From Epinephelus fuscoguttatus (taxonomy: Eukaryota > Chordata > Actinopteri > Perciformes > Serranidae), in assembly GCF_011397635.1 (NCBI RefSeq), contig NC_064770.1:31644598-31708597 (forward strand): DNA of 64,000 nt, given 5' to 3'. Below are positions 27,401 to 34,457 of this stretch, in pieces. How positions within the stretch are numbered: the stretch's first letter is position 1; each line of letters opens with the position of its first letter. The position numbers and the translations under genes were made by a program. The notes under the pieces were generated by a model. That model ran no database searches, was not told the DNA's origin, and saw nothing but the letters and a program-made list of their open reading frames with translations.

Positions 27401-30400
27401 CCATGAGTCACCGCCGGTCATTCAACGGGATGTAGGACTCTGGTGCTGCATGATGTGACCGTTCTGGGCTGAACTTTTGCCAGACGCCCTGATTGTATTT
27501 ATTCCTGCTGCTTCCTATGACGTCATTAAATGCGATGATACATTTAAAAAAAAAAAAAAAAAAGCTTTTAGTGCATTCCTAGTAGTTATGCAATAATGAT
27601 TCATTTCCTGACGTAGTTCTGTACAAAGCTGCTGTGGGCTTTGCTTCTTTTCCTTCTGCTGCTTGTCTCTTCTCTTTACTTCTATCTGTCTGACTCCCAC
27701 CCTCTCGTTTCCTCTGTCCTCACATCACTGGCTCTTTTCTTCTCTCCCTCTTCCTCTGCAAAACTAACTCTTTTCCTTCTTTTCTCCTTCCCTCTCTGCA
27801 CTTCTTTGGCTGCTGATGCGCTTCCTGTCCCTCTGTGCTTGCCGTCCATCTGCTGTGCGACTGGCCTTGCTTCTGCAGCTGTCCGTTTCCCCCTCTGCTT
27901 ACAATAATGCAGCTTCTGACGAGCTCTCCTCCAATCAAAGCATGAGCTTTTCCCCTTCCAATTCTGCTCAGCCTATCCCCTGTCTCGACTCTGGGCCGTC
28001 TCCTGCCCACTCTAGTCCTGGGGGCACTCGGCAGGTGAGTGCAAAAGGATGAAGAGGATCGACAATAAGATACATTCAATTAGAGACTAATAGAGTGATA
28101 TTCTAACAGGTTGTCCATCAAAATGTCGACAGAAATGTCTTTTCCTAGAGTTATTCAAAGTTTCCTTTGGGATTGCCACTGAGCTTACTTTGGGTTTAAG
28201 TTTGTCTGAAGTTGTTTGACCACTTGTGTGTGTGTTTGTGTCTTCCCTGCTCAGAATGTAAACCCTATGATGGGTGGCAGCAGCGTAGCACAGGGCCGAG
28301 GTGGCCTCCAGTCCCAGGCCCCACCCCAACCCAACCCCCGTAACCAAGTGCCTCCACCCATCCTGCCCTCTCAGGTAGAGCACACTCACGAAATGATGAT
28401 GTTGTTTTCATGAGGACCTACATGTCCCTAGATGTACTAAATGTGGTCCCACTTTCTCATCCATGGTTTGATTTCTGTTTAACCTCCAATTCAAAGTACA
28501 ATGTGACATGACATTGCACTCCAAAAACTAAAACCAAAATCTTGTTTGTGTTCAGGTCCCTCCATCCCTGTTGAAGTACCCAGGAGGTAACGGAGGTCTG
28601 AACCCTCTGTTCAGCCCTCAGCAGGTGGCTATGCTCAACCAACTGTCCCAGCTTAACCAGCTGTCGCAGCTCAACCAGATCAACCAGTTACAGGTAGAGT
28701 GATGGAATCATGCACTTGAACACGCATACACAAAGGCATGAAGGAACGGACATTTTCTGCATGGTTTTAGGTTTATGTTGTGGTGCACGAAGCCTCTGAT
28801 GTTTATCAGTGTTCTTGTAAACAACAAAGATCTGCAGTCAGACACTGAAACACTATAAAAAGAAAAGCGTAGGAGAGCTAAGTTTTTCGGCGTTGCCAAT
28901 TCAAGCCTCGGTAGCTTTTTGTTAAAATAGTGCTAGGCTGAATTTCCTCAACACAAAGCAGAACCAAATTCATGCATGAGTCTTGTATAATGTTGCGTTG
29001 CAGTATGTCAGACTGGCTTGCTTATTGTAACTCTATTAATCTGCTTATAAATGTATTTGAAGAATACAGTACTATGCAGTAAAATGTTTTGCTAAGCTTA
29101 AAAAAACATGAGCAGACTGTTCTCATTTACATTTTTATTCTTGTCCGTCTGCAGCGTCTTCTCTTCCAGCAGCAGCAGCAGCAACAGCAGAAAGCTCAGA
29201 GCCAGAGAGCCATGCCTGTGGGACGACCGACTGAACAGGTGTGTGTCCAGAAATCCCTCTGAATCCTGCTTCACTACACCCAAAATTTAGGAGTTTCTAT
29301 TCTGTGAGATGATACTGTCTCCATGGTTTCGCCTCATTGACGTGTTTCTCTATCTTCCTATCCTTAGACACGTCCTATTGGTTCGTCTCCATCAATGATG
29401 CAGCCGCCGCGGCACCTGGACCCCTCCCTGCTGAAACAGGCCCCACCCCACAAACCATACCTGGATAACTACTTGTCCCACAATAACCCAGAGATGCAGA
29501 AGGATGCTGCTGCTCTCGGATCCTTCAGCAACTTCCCTTTAAGTACGTCAGCTCCCATGAGAGTAATTTCTCAAATTGCGCACTTGATACACAAACAGCA
29601 TGGCAGCGAGCACTGAAGAACTCGTTCTCAAGAAAGGGAACGAGTTCTTCAGCGCTTTGGTGTGCTCACCTGTGTGCGTGTGTGCGTGCATGCGTGCATG
29701 CGTGCGCGCATCAGGGCCATACTCTGCGGCTCCCCTCCCCAGCTATCCGTGTGCGACACAGAGAGCAGAGGAGGATTTTAGATGCGCACCGTGTAGGGAC
29801 AGAAATGACATGCTGTTGTGTAAATAAGTGTTAACAACACCAAGCTGGCAGACCCCCAAACCGTAGTAAAGGGACCTCCAAAGACCATTAGCTCCTTTAG
29901 CTTGTGTTAGCTCATTGTGGCAACAACACATAAACAACGGGACTTCGTCTGCGTTAAAGAACAGCACTTTATTTTAAGCACTGCAGGGATGATGCACAGC
30001 CTCTGTCATCAGTGTCCGACTTTTACATAGAGGGAAATAACTCAAAAACAGCATGCAGAACTGCGTAGGCTTCTTCACTGTGGCTGCTCGATGTAAACAA
30101 CATAACACATGCCTTTGACACTTCCTGGGGCGCATCCGTCTGACGTCACACACCACACCCGGCGCACTAACGTCTCATACCTCCTACATCAACTACACAC
30201 ATACACAACTCCACACACACAAGCCACACACATCAGGCTCAGCCTGTAACATAAGGCTATTTAGTTTGTTTAATAAAAGGACAAGGTATAGACCTGTTCT
30301 ATAGGAAAGGTAACCTTAAATGACTTCTGTTGTGATCCAATAAGATGGTAGGGGAAACGCTGCCGTATGATAAGAAAGGGGTCCGGTGAAAAGCCATCAC

Positions 30401-31259
30401 AGATGCAGTCGCCATGTATATTGGAAGAGATATGGTGCCCATAAATAGGCTACCGTGTAAAAGCTTGGGTTTATTCACATGCTAAAAGTTTTGGACCCGA
30501 GGTATGTGCTACCAGCCGCAAATTTTTATTTTTTTTTTTAACTAGGAGGGGAAAAAAATCGATTTAAATCGTTAATTGGATTTTTTGTGAAAAAATCAAA
30601 GATTTTTTTTTTTTGGTCATATCGCCCAGCCCTACATATAGGTGTATATTTAAATTAAGAGTGACTGAATCTCTTCTCTCTGTGCTTCCACCAGGCTTGA
30701 ACTCTAACCTGAATGTATCCCTGGACATGGGTGTCGGTGGAGGTAGTGGTGGTGGAGCTGTGAGCTACAAAGAGCCGCCCCAGTCCAGACTGAAGAAACT
30801 TTGGGCTACTGACCCTCTGGAGCAGAACAGCAAACCTGGTAAAGAGGAACCTGTGTTTGTGACAGTAATGCAGTAGCATCAGAAACGTTTACTTCCTGCA
30901 CGCTCGCCTCCTGTAGACTTAAAATATGGCTTTAAAAGTTTGTAGTTTGATTGTATAACGCTCTGATGGCACCTTTGTGTATAAAATCAAACCACACCAG
31001 TGAGTCTTATTCTGTGTGATTCACAGCCTAATGTTTGTGTGTGTTGGTCCCACAGGTGCTATGTCGTCTGGGCTGCGTCTGGAGGACTCTCCCTTCTATG
31101 ACTTCCTGTCTCCTGGCCCATCTCCCCTGAGTCCTCCCGGCCAATCAATGGGCTCGGTGGGCGATGGCTGGCCGCCCCGTGCCAACTCCCCCCCGCCCCA
31201 TGGAAACACTGTCACCTGGCCCCCAGGTACATAAGCTCTCACATGCACAAACAAAACAA

Positions 31260-31290
<31 letters not shown>

Positions 31291-34200
31291 ATTTTTAAAT
31301 TTAAACCTGCTCACCACTGTGTCTGTTTGCAGAGTTCCGGCCCGGGGAGCCTTGGAAAGGTTACCCCAACATTGACCCTGAGACTGACCCTTATGTGACC
31401 CCCGGCAGTGTCATCAACACCCTCTCCATCAACACCGTCCGCGACACAGACCACCTCAGGGACAGGAACAACGGTAAGGCACACACATGAGTTTTGATTT
31501 TGAGATTTGATAAAAAAGCTATTGACCAAACTATCACAGGCACTAACCCTGTCTCTGTTCTCCAGGGCCATCCTCATCACTGAACACCACGATGCCTTCT
31601 AACAGTGCCTGGTCATCCATTCGTGCCTCCAGCCACAGCGGTTCCCTCACCAGTACAGCACAAAGCACTTCAGGTATGCAGCAAAGAAGCGTCTGACCTT
31701 TATAGAGTGCGTTCCTTCACCCTAACACTGTGTTCTCTCCCGTCTGTTCTGCGTTCTTTATCGTTAAACTTGTACTTTTGCTTTAGGATTATATGATAAA
31801 CGTGTGGCATAGAAGTACGACAGCAACAGATCTGTGAAAACGGACGCGAGGGTGTGAAAAATGTCTCACTACGCTCTCCTCTCTCATTGCAGCCAGACCC
31901 AGCGAGTCAAAGTGGTCTCCCGGCGGCGTTTCTGTGTCCACCCCCTCCCTGGCCCATGAGCTGTGGAAGGTCCCCCTGCCTCCCAAGGCGCTGTCTGTGG
32001 CCGCCCCCTCCAGACCACCACCCGGCCTCACCAGCCAGAAGCCCAGCTCTGCCTCCTCCGGCTGGGACGGCTCTGCCCTGAGGCTGGGGGGTTGGGGCTC
32101 CACTGAGTCCAGATACACACCTGGTGAGAGCAGAGTTCGGCACACATATACTTCCTGTAGACCTGTTTGTATAACTGGGATTTGTTCAGGTTTTTTTCTT
32201 TTTATTATGAGTGGGTGTGTGGAGGAAGAAACCATCAGTGCAGAAAAGGGAATTATGTGTCAAAATTTTTGCAGTGATGTAGAAATGCAGGGTTTACAGC
32301 TCCTAAGTGTGGAACAGTTATTTCATCTATGTTGTTTGACTGGACTCCTCTAACCTGTGCCTCATGCTCTTATCGGCAGGTTCCAGTTGGGGTGACAGCA
32401 GCAGCTCAGGGAGAACCCAATGGCTTGTTCTAAAAAATCTCACACCTCAGGTACCATATCCCCAATGTTACTGAACATATAGTCGTTTTCTCACATGAAC
32501 TCAACAATCAGCTCCGCTCATTGTCTGGAGTAGCAGTTTCACACTCTGTAGCACACAACAGGAGTTTTTTTTTTGTGTCAGAAGCGTTCTCACCTACTGG
32601 AAATACCCTGTTCATTTAGGCGAGGGGTGACGCCCGTGTAGAGTGCACAGGAGGCAGGATATGATGCTGGTTACACCGCGATGATGTAGCTGGTTCATAA
32701 TGTGGTCGTAAACAAAAGAGTCTGTTGCGTTTCTTTCAGTTTTTCTAAGAATTTTGATGACAGCACTAACTGACACAAATTCCCGACTCTCTTTGTTTCT
32801 CCAGTTGGACATTTTCATTGCCGCCCTCATGGTTTTGTTTGAGCCTTGCCTTGTGCTCACTGTGACTTCACTGGACAGTGACCTGCTTTACGTACACTCA
32901 GGCTCAATTGGTTATTACACGGACTTTGTACCAGGGAGCTCGCAGGATGAAGTCCGTTTAATGTCCGATCTGACTGGCTCACTCCAGGAGAACCAGTTTT
33001 AGTCACTGCTGCTTTGTTTCATCTTATTTTGTCTGTTATTTTGTCATGGCAGATGGCTGAACGTACTACAGTACTCAGAAGCTTTGCCTGCTTTTGGCAT
33101 GGAGAAGAAGCCAGTCAAAGGCGTGAATCAGAGTGACAGTGAACTCATAACATTTCTGTATTGCAGCTGAGAATGAAACACACCACCATAGTGCTTGAAT
33201 TCCTCCAAAAGTCACCCAAGAATTTTAAAGCAAATTGATTGAATTTCTCCCTTGTAGTCTTTTTGTACACAGCCCAGTACCTTGACTTGACTTCCTATCA
33301 AGGAACCAGATATTTTCTGACACAGTTCTGTTAAAATTTTCGACTGATTGTTGAACGAGGAGCATTTCATGCCGATCGAAGCTCTAAAAGAGTCATTTAC
33401 GATTGTCTGTCTGTCTGGGGAAATGAATGTGATTTTTACATCTGGAGTCAGGGCCACCCAAAACAGCTCCTCTGACTTTGCCACTTTTTTCAGTGTTTTT
33501 GTCACTTCATATTCAACAAACTGAACTCTTACGGGACATGTTTGTACTTGATATTTGTCAGCAGTTGCCTAACATCTGCCTCCATTTATCCCCCGTGTGT
33601 GTGTGTGTGTGTTTTGTTCTGTGTGTCACAGATTGACGGCTCTACCCTGAGGACCTTGTGCATGCAGCACGGCCCTCTGATCACATTCCACCTCAACCTG
33701 CCGCATGGTAATGCTGTGGTATGCTACAGCTCCAAGGATGAGGCCGCGAAGGCCCAGAAGAGCCTGCACATGTAAGGACATCACGCACACACACAAACAC
33801 ACTCTACTTTTATATTCCATTGATAAAGCGGTCGTACTGTGTTTGACCCAGGCTCATAAGGGAACGACTGGCTTGTTCTGTACTTCAGTCTGTCATTTTA
33901 CAAGATGAAATTAATCCGTCAGAGGCTAGAAAAATTAGTGGAAGTTCTGTTGATTTTAGTTTAAGTTGATTTTTACGTTTGTGTGCTGATGTTGGTGTAA
34001 AGAGGGTATTGCAGTTACCAGGTACTCAGCTCATGTCATGGATTCCAGCCACAGGATGTTTTGGAGCGTACTCACTCACGCTCTGGCTCACCTGTTCCCT
34101 CTCTGCAGGTGTGTTTTGGGGAACACTACTATTCTGGCTGAGTTTGCCAGCGAGGAGGAAATCAACCGTTTCTTTGCACAAGGGCAGTCATTGGCCACTC

Positions 34201-34457
34201 CCTCCTCCGGCTGGCAGGCCATCGGCTCCTCTCAGAGCAGAATGGATCAGTCTCACCCCTTTCCCAGCCGCGCTCCTGAACCCAACCAGTGGAACAGCAG
34301 CGATCTCCACGGCTCCTCCCTCTGGGGCGGGCCCAACTATTCCAGTAGCCTGTGGGGGAGCCCCAGCGGCACCGAGGCAGGGAGGATCAGCAGCCCTTCT
34401 CCAATCAGCTCCTTCCTCCCGGTGGATCACCTGACAGGCGGCGGGGACTCCATGTGA
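15378..34457 (+). CDS. tnrc6a: TNRC6A (GW182) miRNA-silencing scaffold, whole coding span, 23 exons
   Basis: This gene encodes the GW182-family scaffold that binds Argonaute through Gly-Trp motifs and recruits PABPC, PAN2-PAN3 and CCR4-NOT to repress mRNAs in P-bodies. Coding exons: 15378-15423, 17059-19089, 19216-19411, 19997-20466, 20692-20823, 20933-21094, 25068-25244, 25436-25602, 25814-25891, 26068-26235, 27879-28034, 28255-28374, 28556-28693, 29155-29238, 29368-29542, 30695-30838, 31056-31226, 31333-31473, 31566-31673, 31893-32123, 32380-32450, 33632-33771, 34109-34457. They sum to 5655 nt (1884 aa plus stop), all with GT-AG borders and matching phases. Order of domains: GW-rich Argonaute-binding region (residues about 16-1130), a degenerate UBA-like stretch (about 1130-1200), a Gln-rich segment (about 1300-1375), PAM2 (about 1425-1440), the [13 protein letters not shown] motif, PPPGL, the RRM (about 1713-1790) and a Trp-containing tail. 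TNRC6A rather than B or C is indicated by [38 protein letters not shown] and the [11 protein letters not shown] end, and by the neighbours ndufab1 and dctn5. Confidence 0.95.
15424..17058 (+). other. tnrc6a: tnrc6a intron 1 (after the start exon)
   Basis: AT-rich, with a TATTTATTTATTTATT run just before the acceptor. No exon or clear repeat is seen. Confidence 0.6.
17059..19089 (+). CDS. tnrc6a: tnrc6a large GW-repeat exon
   Basis: This exon is 2031 nt and codes for residues about 16-692, with spaced W-G and G-W pairs in a Ser/Asn/Gly/Pro-rich background. It carries [15 protein letters not shown], a hallmark of TNRC6A, and near its end [23 protein letters not shown], the Argonaute-binding block shared by all TNRC6 proteins. 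Low-complexity runs are visible: Ser tracts (17221-17270, 18541-18581), Thr codons (18029-18046) and a Gly run (18715-18738). Acceptor CTCTCTCCAG, donor GGAG/GTAAGG, phase 1 at both ends. A giant exon at this place is typical of the family. Confidence 0.95.
19216..19411 (+). CDS. tnrc6a: tnrc6a exon 3, GW repeats
   Basis: Reads [12 protein letters not shown], then [14 protein letters not shown] and [11 protein letters not shown], all GW-type repeats. The acceptor TTGCAG and the donor GACAG/GTGATT fit phase 1 in and phase 2 out. The frame is closed by the intron soon after, so no long open frame marks it. Confidence 0.9.
19430..19640. repeat. Dispersed-repeat-like segment in a tnrc6a intron
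   Basis: The phrases TTCTTCAAACTTGGCA, GTCCACTTGGACTCAA and GATTTTGGTGCTCAAAGG belong to a repeat I recognise as common in fish introns. I cannot assign its class. No other copy lies in this window. Confidence 0.4.
19997..20466 (+). CDS. tnrc6a: tnrc6a exon 4, GW repeats
   Basis: Acceptor TTTGTCTAG; the split Arg codon joins DD to [11 protein letters not shown]. The exon contains [39 protein letters not shown] and three further WGE/WGD repeats, as in mammalian TNRC6A and C. Donor CCAACAG/GTAATG, phase 1. Confidence 0.93.
20692..20823 (+). CDS. tnrc6a: tnrc6a exon 5, conserved core motif
   Basis: Encodes [15 protein letters not shown], then [20 protein letters not shown] and GAWGDPG, one of the most conserved blocks of vertebrate TNRC6 proteins. 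Acceptor TACTTCAG, donor CCTG/GTAAAC, phase 1 on both sides. Confidence 0.95.
20933..21094 (+). CDS. tnrc6a: tnrc6a exon 6
   Basis: Reads [19 protein letters not shown], matching the family's K-Y-N-Y-K-N-V-N-M-W region, followed by a His/Ser/Pro-rich linker. Acceptor CTTCCCAG, donor TCTG/GTAAGA, phase 1 to phase 1. The following intron is nearly 4 kb. Confidence 0.92.
21095..25067 (+). other. tnrc6a: tnrc6a intron 6, largest intron
   Basis: Nearly 4 kb with no coding exon. It has T/A homopolymers (22237-22251, 24876-24887) and a repeat terminus CCAGTTGGGAACCACTG at 24548-24564, which also occurs at 45230-45246 and, inverted, near 42976. Confidence 0.55.
25068..25244 (+). CDS. tnrc6a: tnrc6a exon 7
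   Basis: Contains [38 protein letters not shown] and SGSGWGKPG. The [11 protein letters not shown] motif is shared by the paralogues. Acceptor TTTCTCTAG, donor CCTG/GTAAGA, phase 1 to phase 1. Confidence 0.94.
25436..25602 (+). CDS. tnrc6a: tnrc6a exon 8
   Basis: Reads [20 protein letters not shown] then [20 protein letters not shown], the acidic W-E-E-E-E-D-V-E-I-G-M-W block of TNRC6A. Acceptor TTTGTAG, donor AACAAG/GTTTGT; phase 1 in, phase 0 out. Confidence 0.93.
25814..25891 (+). CDS. tnrc6a: tnrc6a exon 9, UBA-like region start
   Basis: Encodes [20 protein letters not shown] and NSMNFS, equivalent to the mammalian Q-E-E-A-W-I-N-P-F-V-K-Q-F segment. Phase 0 at both ends, 78 nt. Confidence 0.92.
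26068..26235 (+). CDS. tnrc6a: tnrc6a exon 10
   Basis: Starts [20 protein letters not shown] and ends [19 protein letters not shown], matching mammalian TNRC6A across this segment. Acceptor CCTCACAG, donor GACAAG/GTATGC, phase 0 to phase 0. Confidence 0.93.
26700..26910 (+). repeat. Possible LINE 3' tail
   Basis: TTTTCCCCCTGTGACCAAAT followed by GAATTACTGATTCTGATTCTG resembles the end of fish non-LTR retrotransposons that finish in short TGATTC repeats. The upstream GGGGCTGCACCGAG phrase could instead be a hAT terminus. There is no coding relic. Confidence 0.3.
27130..27315 (-). mobile_element. tRNA-derived SINE with perfect target-site duplication
   Basis: On the minus strand the head starts GGGGCGTCGGTGGCTTAGTGG and contains an RNA polymerase III A box (TGGCTTAGTGG) and B box (GGTTCGAGTCC). 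It is followed by a non-tRNA body and ends toward 27130 in an A-rich tail. The copy is flanked by an identical 15-bp repeat TTATCGGGCATTTTC (27115-27129 and 27316-27330). It is not a functional tRNA gene: there is no cloverleaf closure and the sequence continues into the body. Confidence 0.88.
27879..28034 (+). CDS. tnrc6a: tnrc6a exon 11, Ser/Pro-rich, probably a cassette exon
   Basis: Codes for [20 protein letters not shown] and a further 32 residues up to GGTRQ, between good borders (TTCTGCAG, CGGCAG/GTGAGT). I recall no counterpart in the canonical human TNRC6A protein, though TNRC6C has a Ser/Pro-rich insert at the same place. Both ends are phase 0, so inclusion or skipping keeps the frame. 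Confidence 0.75.
28255..28374 (+). CDS. tnrc6a: tnrc6a exon 12
   Basis: Encodes [20 protein letters not shown] then [10 protein letters not shown], matching the mammalian R-A-Q-V-P-P-P-L-L-S-P-Q stretch. Acceptor CCTGCTCAG, donor TCTCAG/GTAGAG, phase 0 to phase 0. Confidence 0.92.
28556..28693 (+). CDS. tnrc6a: tnrc6a exon 13, NQLSQL repeats
   Basis: Encodes [20 protein letters not shown], then [20 protein letters not shown] and QINQLQ. The short N-Q-L-S-Q-L repeats form the start of the Gln-rich region linked to P-body localisation in the family. Phase 0 to phase 0. Confidence 0.94.
28694..29154 (+). other. tnrc6a: tnrc6a intron 13
   Basis: 461 bp between GTAGAG and GTCTGCAG. I see no repeat or exon in it. 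Confidence 0.6.
29155..29238 (+). CDS. tnrc6a: tnrc6a exon 14, polyglutamine run
   Basis: Starts RLLF followed by eight Gln (CAG with one CAA interruption) and [16 protein letters not shown]. This is the trinucleotide-repeat stretch that gives the family its name, and it is short here. Phase 0 to phase 0, 84 nt. Confidence 0.92.
29368..29542 (+). CDS. tnrc6a: tnrc6a exon 15, PAM2 motif
   Basis: Carries [20 protein letters not shown] and ends GSFSNFPL, the core of the PAM2 motif that binds the MLLE domain of PABPC. Acceptor TATCCTTAG, donor TTTAA/GTACGT, phase 0 in and phase 1 out. Confidence 0.93.
29543..30694 (+). other. tnrc6a: tnrc6a intron 15 with hAT relic and hairpin
   Basis: Almost the whole intron is transposon-derived (29600-30634). 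It includes a 19-bp inverted repeat at 29609-29656 and a GTGCGTGCATGC-type alternating tract at 29670-29710. Confidence 0.6.
29600..30634. mobile_element. Degraded hAT element in tnrc6a intron 15
   Basis: The right end is TCATATCGCCCAGCCCTA, the inverse of a TAGGGCTGGGCGATATGA terminus. Near the left, ATG at 29600 opens [17 protein letters not shown], like the N-terminus of hAT transposases upstream of their BED finger, and then the frame is lost. No left inverted repeat is recognisable. Confidence 0.5.
30695..30838 (+). CDS. tnrc6a: tnrc6a exon 16
   Basis: Continues PAM2 with [12 protein letters not shown], then a Gly-rich linker and [20 protein letters not shown]. Mammalian TNRC6A has K-E-P-Q-S-R-L-R-K-W-T-T here. 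Acceptor TTCCACCAG, donor CCTG/GTAAAG. Confidence 0.92.
31056..31226 (+). CDS. tnrc6a: tnrc6a exon 17
   Basis: Encodes [20 protein letters not shown], a Pro/Ser-rich segment, and NTVTWPP. The tail begins the W-P-P-E-F-R-P-G motif completed in the next exon. Phase 1 to phase 1. Confidence 0.94.
31333..31473 (+). CDS. tnrc6a: tnrc6a exon 18, CCR4-NOT-interacting motif
   Basis: Encodes [34 protein letters not shown] and [13 protein letters not shown]. This is the first CCR4-NOT-interacting block of the silencing domain, nearly identical in mammals. Acceptor TTTGCAG, donor AACG/GTAAGG. Confidence 0.96.
31566..31673 (+). CDS. tnrc6a: tnrc6a exon 19
   Basis: Reads [20 protein letters not shown] then [10 protein letters not shown]. 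Trp residues here belong to the tandem-W silencing region. Acceptor GTTCTCCAG, donor CTTCAG/GTATGC, phase 1 to phase 1. Confidence 0.94.
31893..32123 (+). CDS. tnrc6a: tnrc6a exon 20, P-GL motif
   Basis: Contains [14 protein letters not shown] and [14 protein letters not shown], the conserved P-GL element, followed by [14 protein letters not shown]. Acceptor CATTGCAG, donor CCTG/GTGAGA. Confidence 0.95.
32380..32450 (+). CDS. tnrc6a: tnrc6a exon 21, first part of the RRM
   Basis: Encodes [30 protein letters not shown] is the first beta strand of the RRM. Donor CCTCAG/GTACCA, phase 0. The 1.18 kb intron after it holds an antisense coding relic. Confidence 0.95.
32612..32833 (-). pseudogene. 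Myb/SANT-like domain relic, probably transposon-derived
   Basis: The minus-strand frame from about 32833 reads [20 protein letters not shown] then [20 protein letters not shown] and [10 protein letters not shown]. The spacing of W-x3-E, hydrophobic helices and a G-V near the end resembles the Myb/SANT-like DNA-binding domain of PIF/Harbinger and related proteins. It stops at a TGA at 32612 without the rest of such a protein. The fold assignment is by eye. Confidence 0.35.
33212..33585 (-). pseudogene. Unassigned antisense coding relic in tnrc6a intron 21
   Basis: On the minus strand, ATG at 33585 opens [18 protein letters not shown]. After an apparent one-base frameshift near 33532, an open frame runs to a TGA near 33212 through [19 protein letters not shown] and [20 protein letters not shown]. 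Amino-acid use looks like a folded protein rather than random translation. I do not recognise the family. With the Myb-like relic downstream on the same strand it may be part of a DNA transposon; an intronless pseudogene is the alternative. Confidence 0.35.
33632..33771 (+). CDS. tnrc6a: tnrc6a exon 22, RRM core
   Basis: Reads [38 protein letters not shown] and AKAQKSLHM. This RRM lacks canonical RNA-binding aromatics and is known as a protein-interaction fold. Acceptor TGTGTCACAG, donor ACAT/GTAAGG, phase 0 in and phase 2 out. Confidence 0.96.
33772..34108 (+). other. tnrc6a: tnrc6a intron 22
   Basis: 337 bp within the RRM coding region. I see nothing besides a short CA-rich stretch after the donor. 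Confidence 0.6.
34109..34457 (+). CDS. tnrc6a: tnrc6a last coding exon
   Basis: Begins [20 protein letters not shown] (end of the RRM), continues with Trp-bearing tail motifs [18 protein letters not shown] and ISSPSPIS, and ends [11 protein letters not shown] with TGA at 34455-34457. Acceptor TCTCTGCAG, phase 2 in. Confidence 0.96.

Larger units (their letters stand above)
26236..27878 (+). other. tnrc6a: tnrc6a intron 10 with SINE and possible LINE tail
   Basis: Contains the tRNA-derived SINE at 27130-27315, a possible LINE or RTE 3' tail near 26700-26910 and an A18 run at 27546-27562. A pyrimidine-rich stretch leads into the acceptor at 27878. Confidence 0.6.
32451..33631 (+). other. tnrc6a: tnrc6a intron 21, splits the RRM
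   Basis: 1181 bp. Much of it is an antisense coding relic (32612-33585) described separately. A short (GT)n run lies before the acceptor at 33595-33612. Confidence 0.6.
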
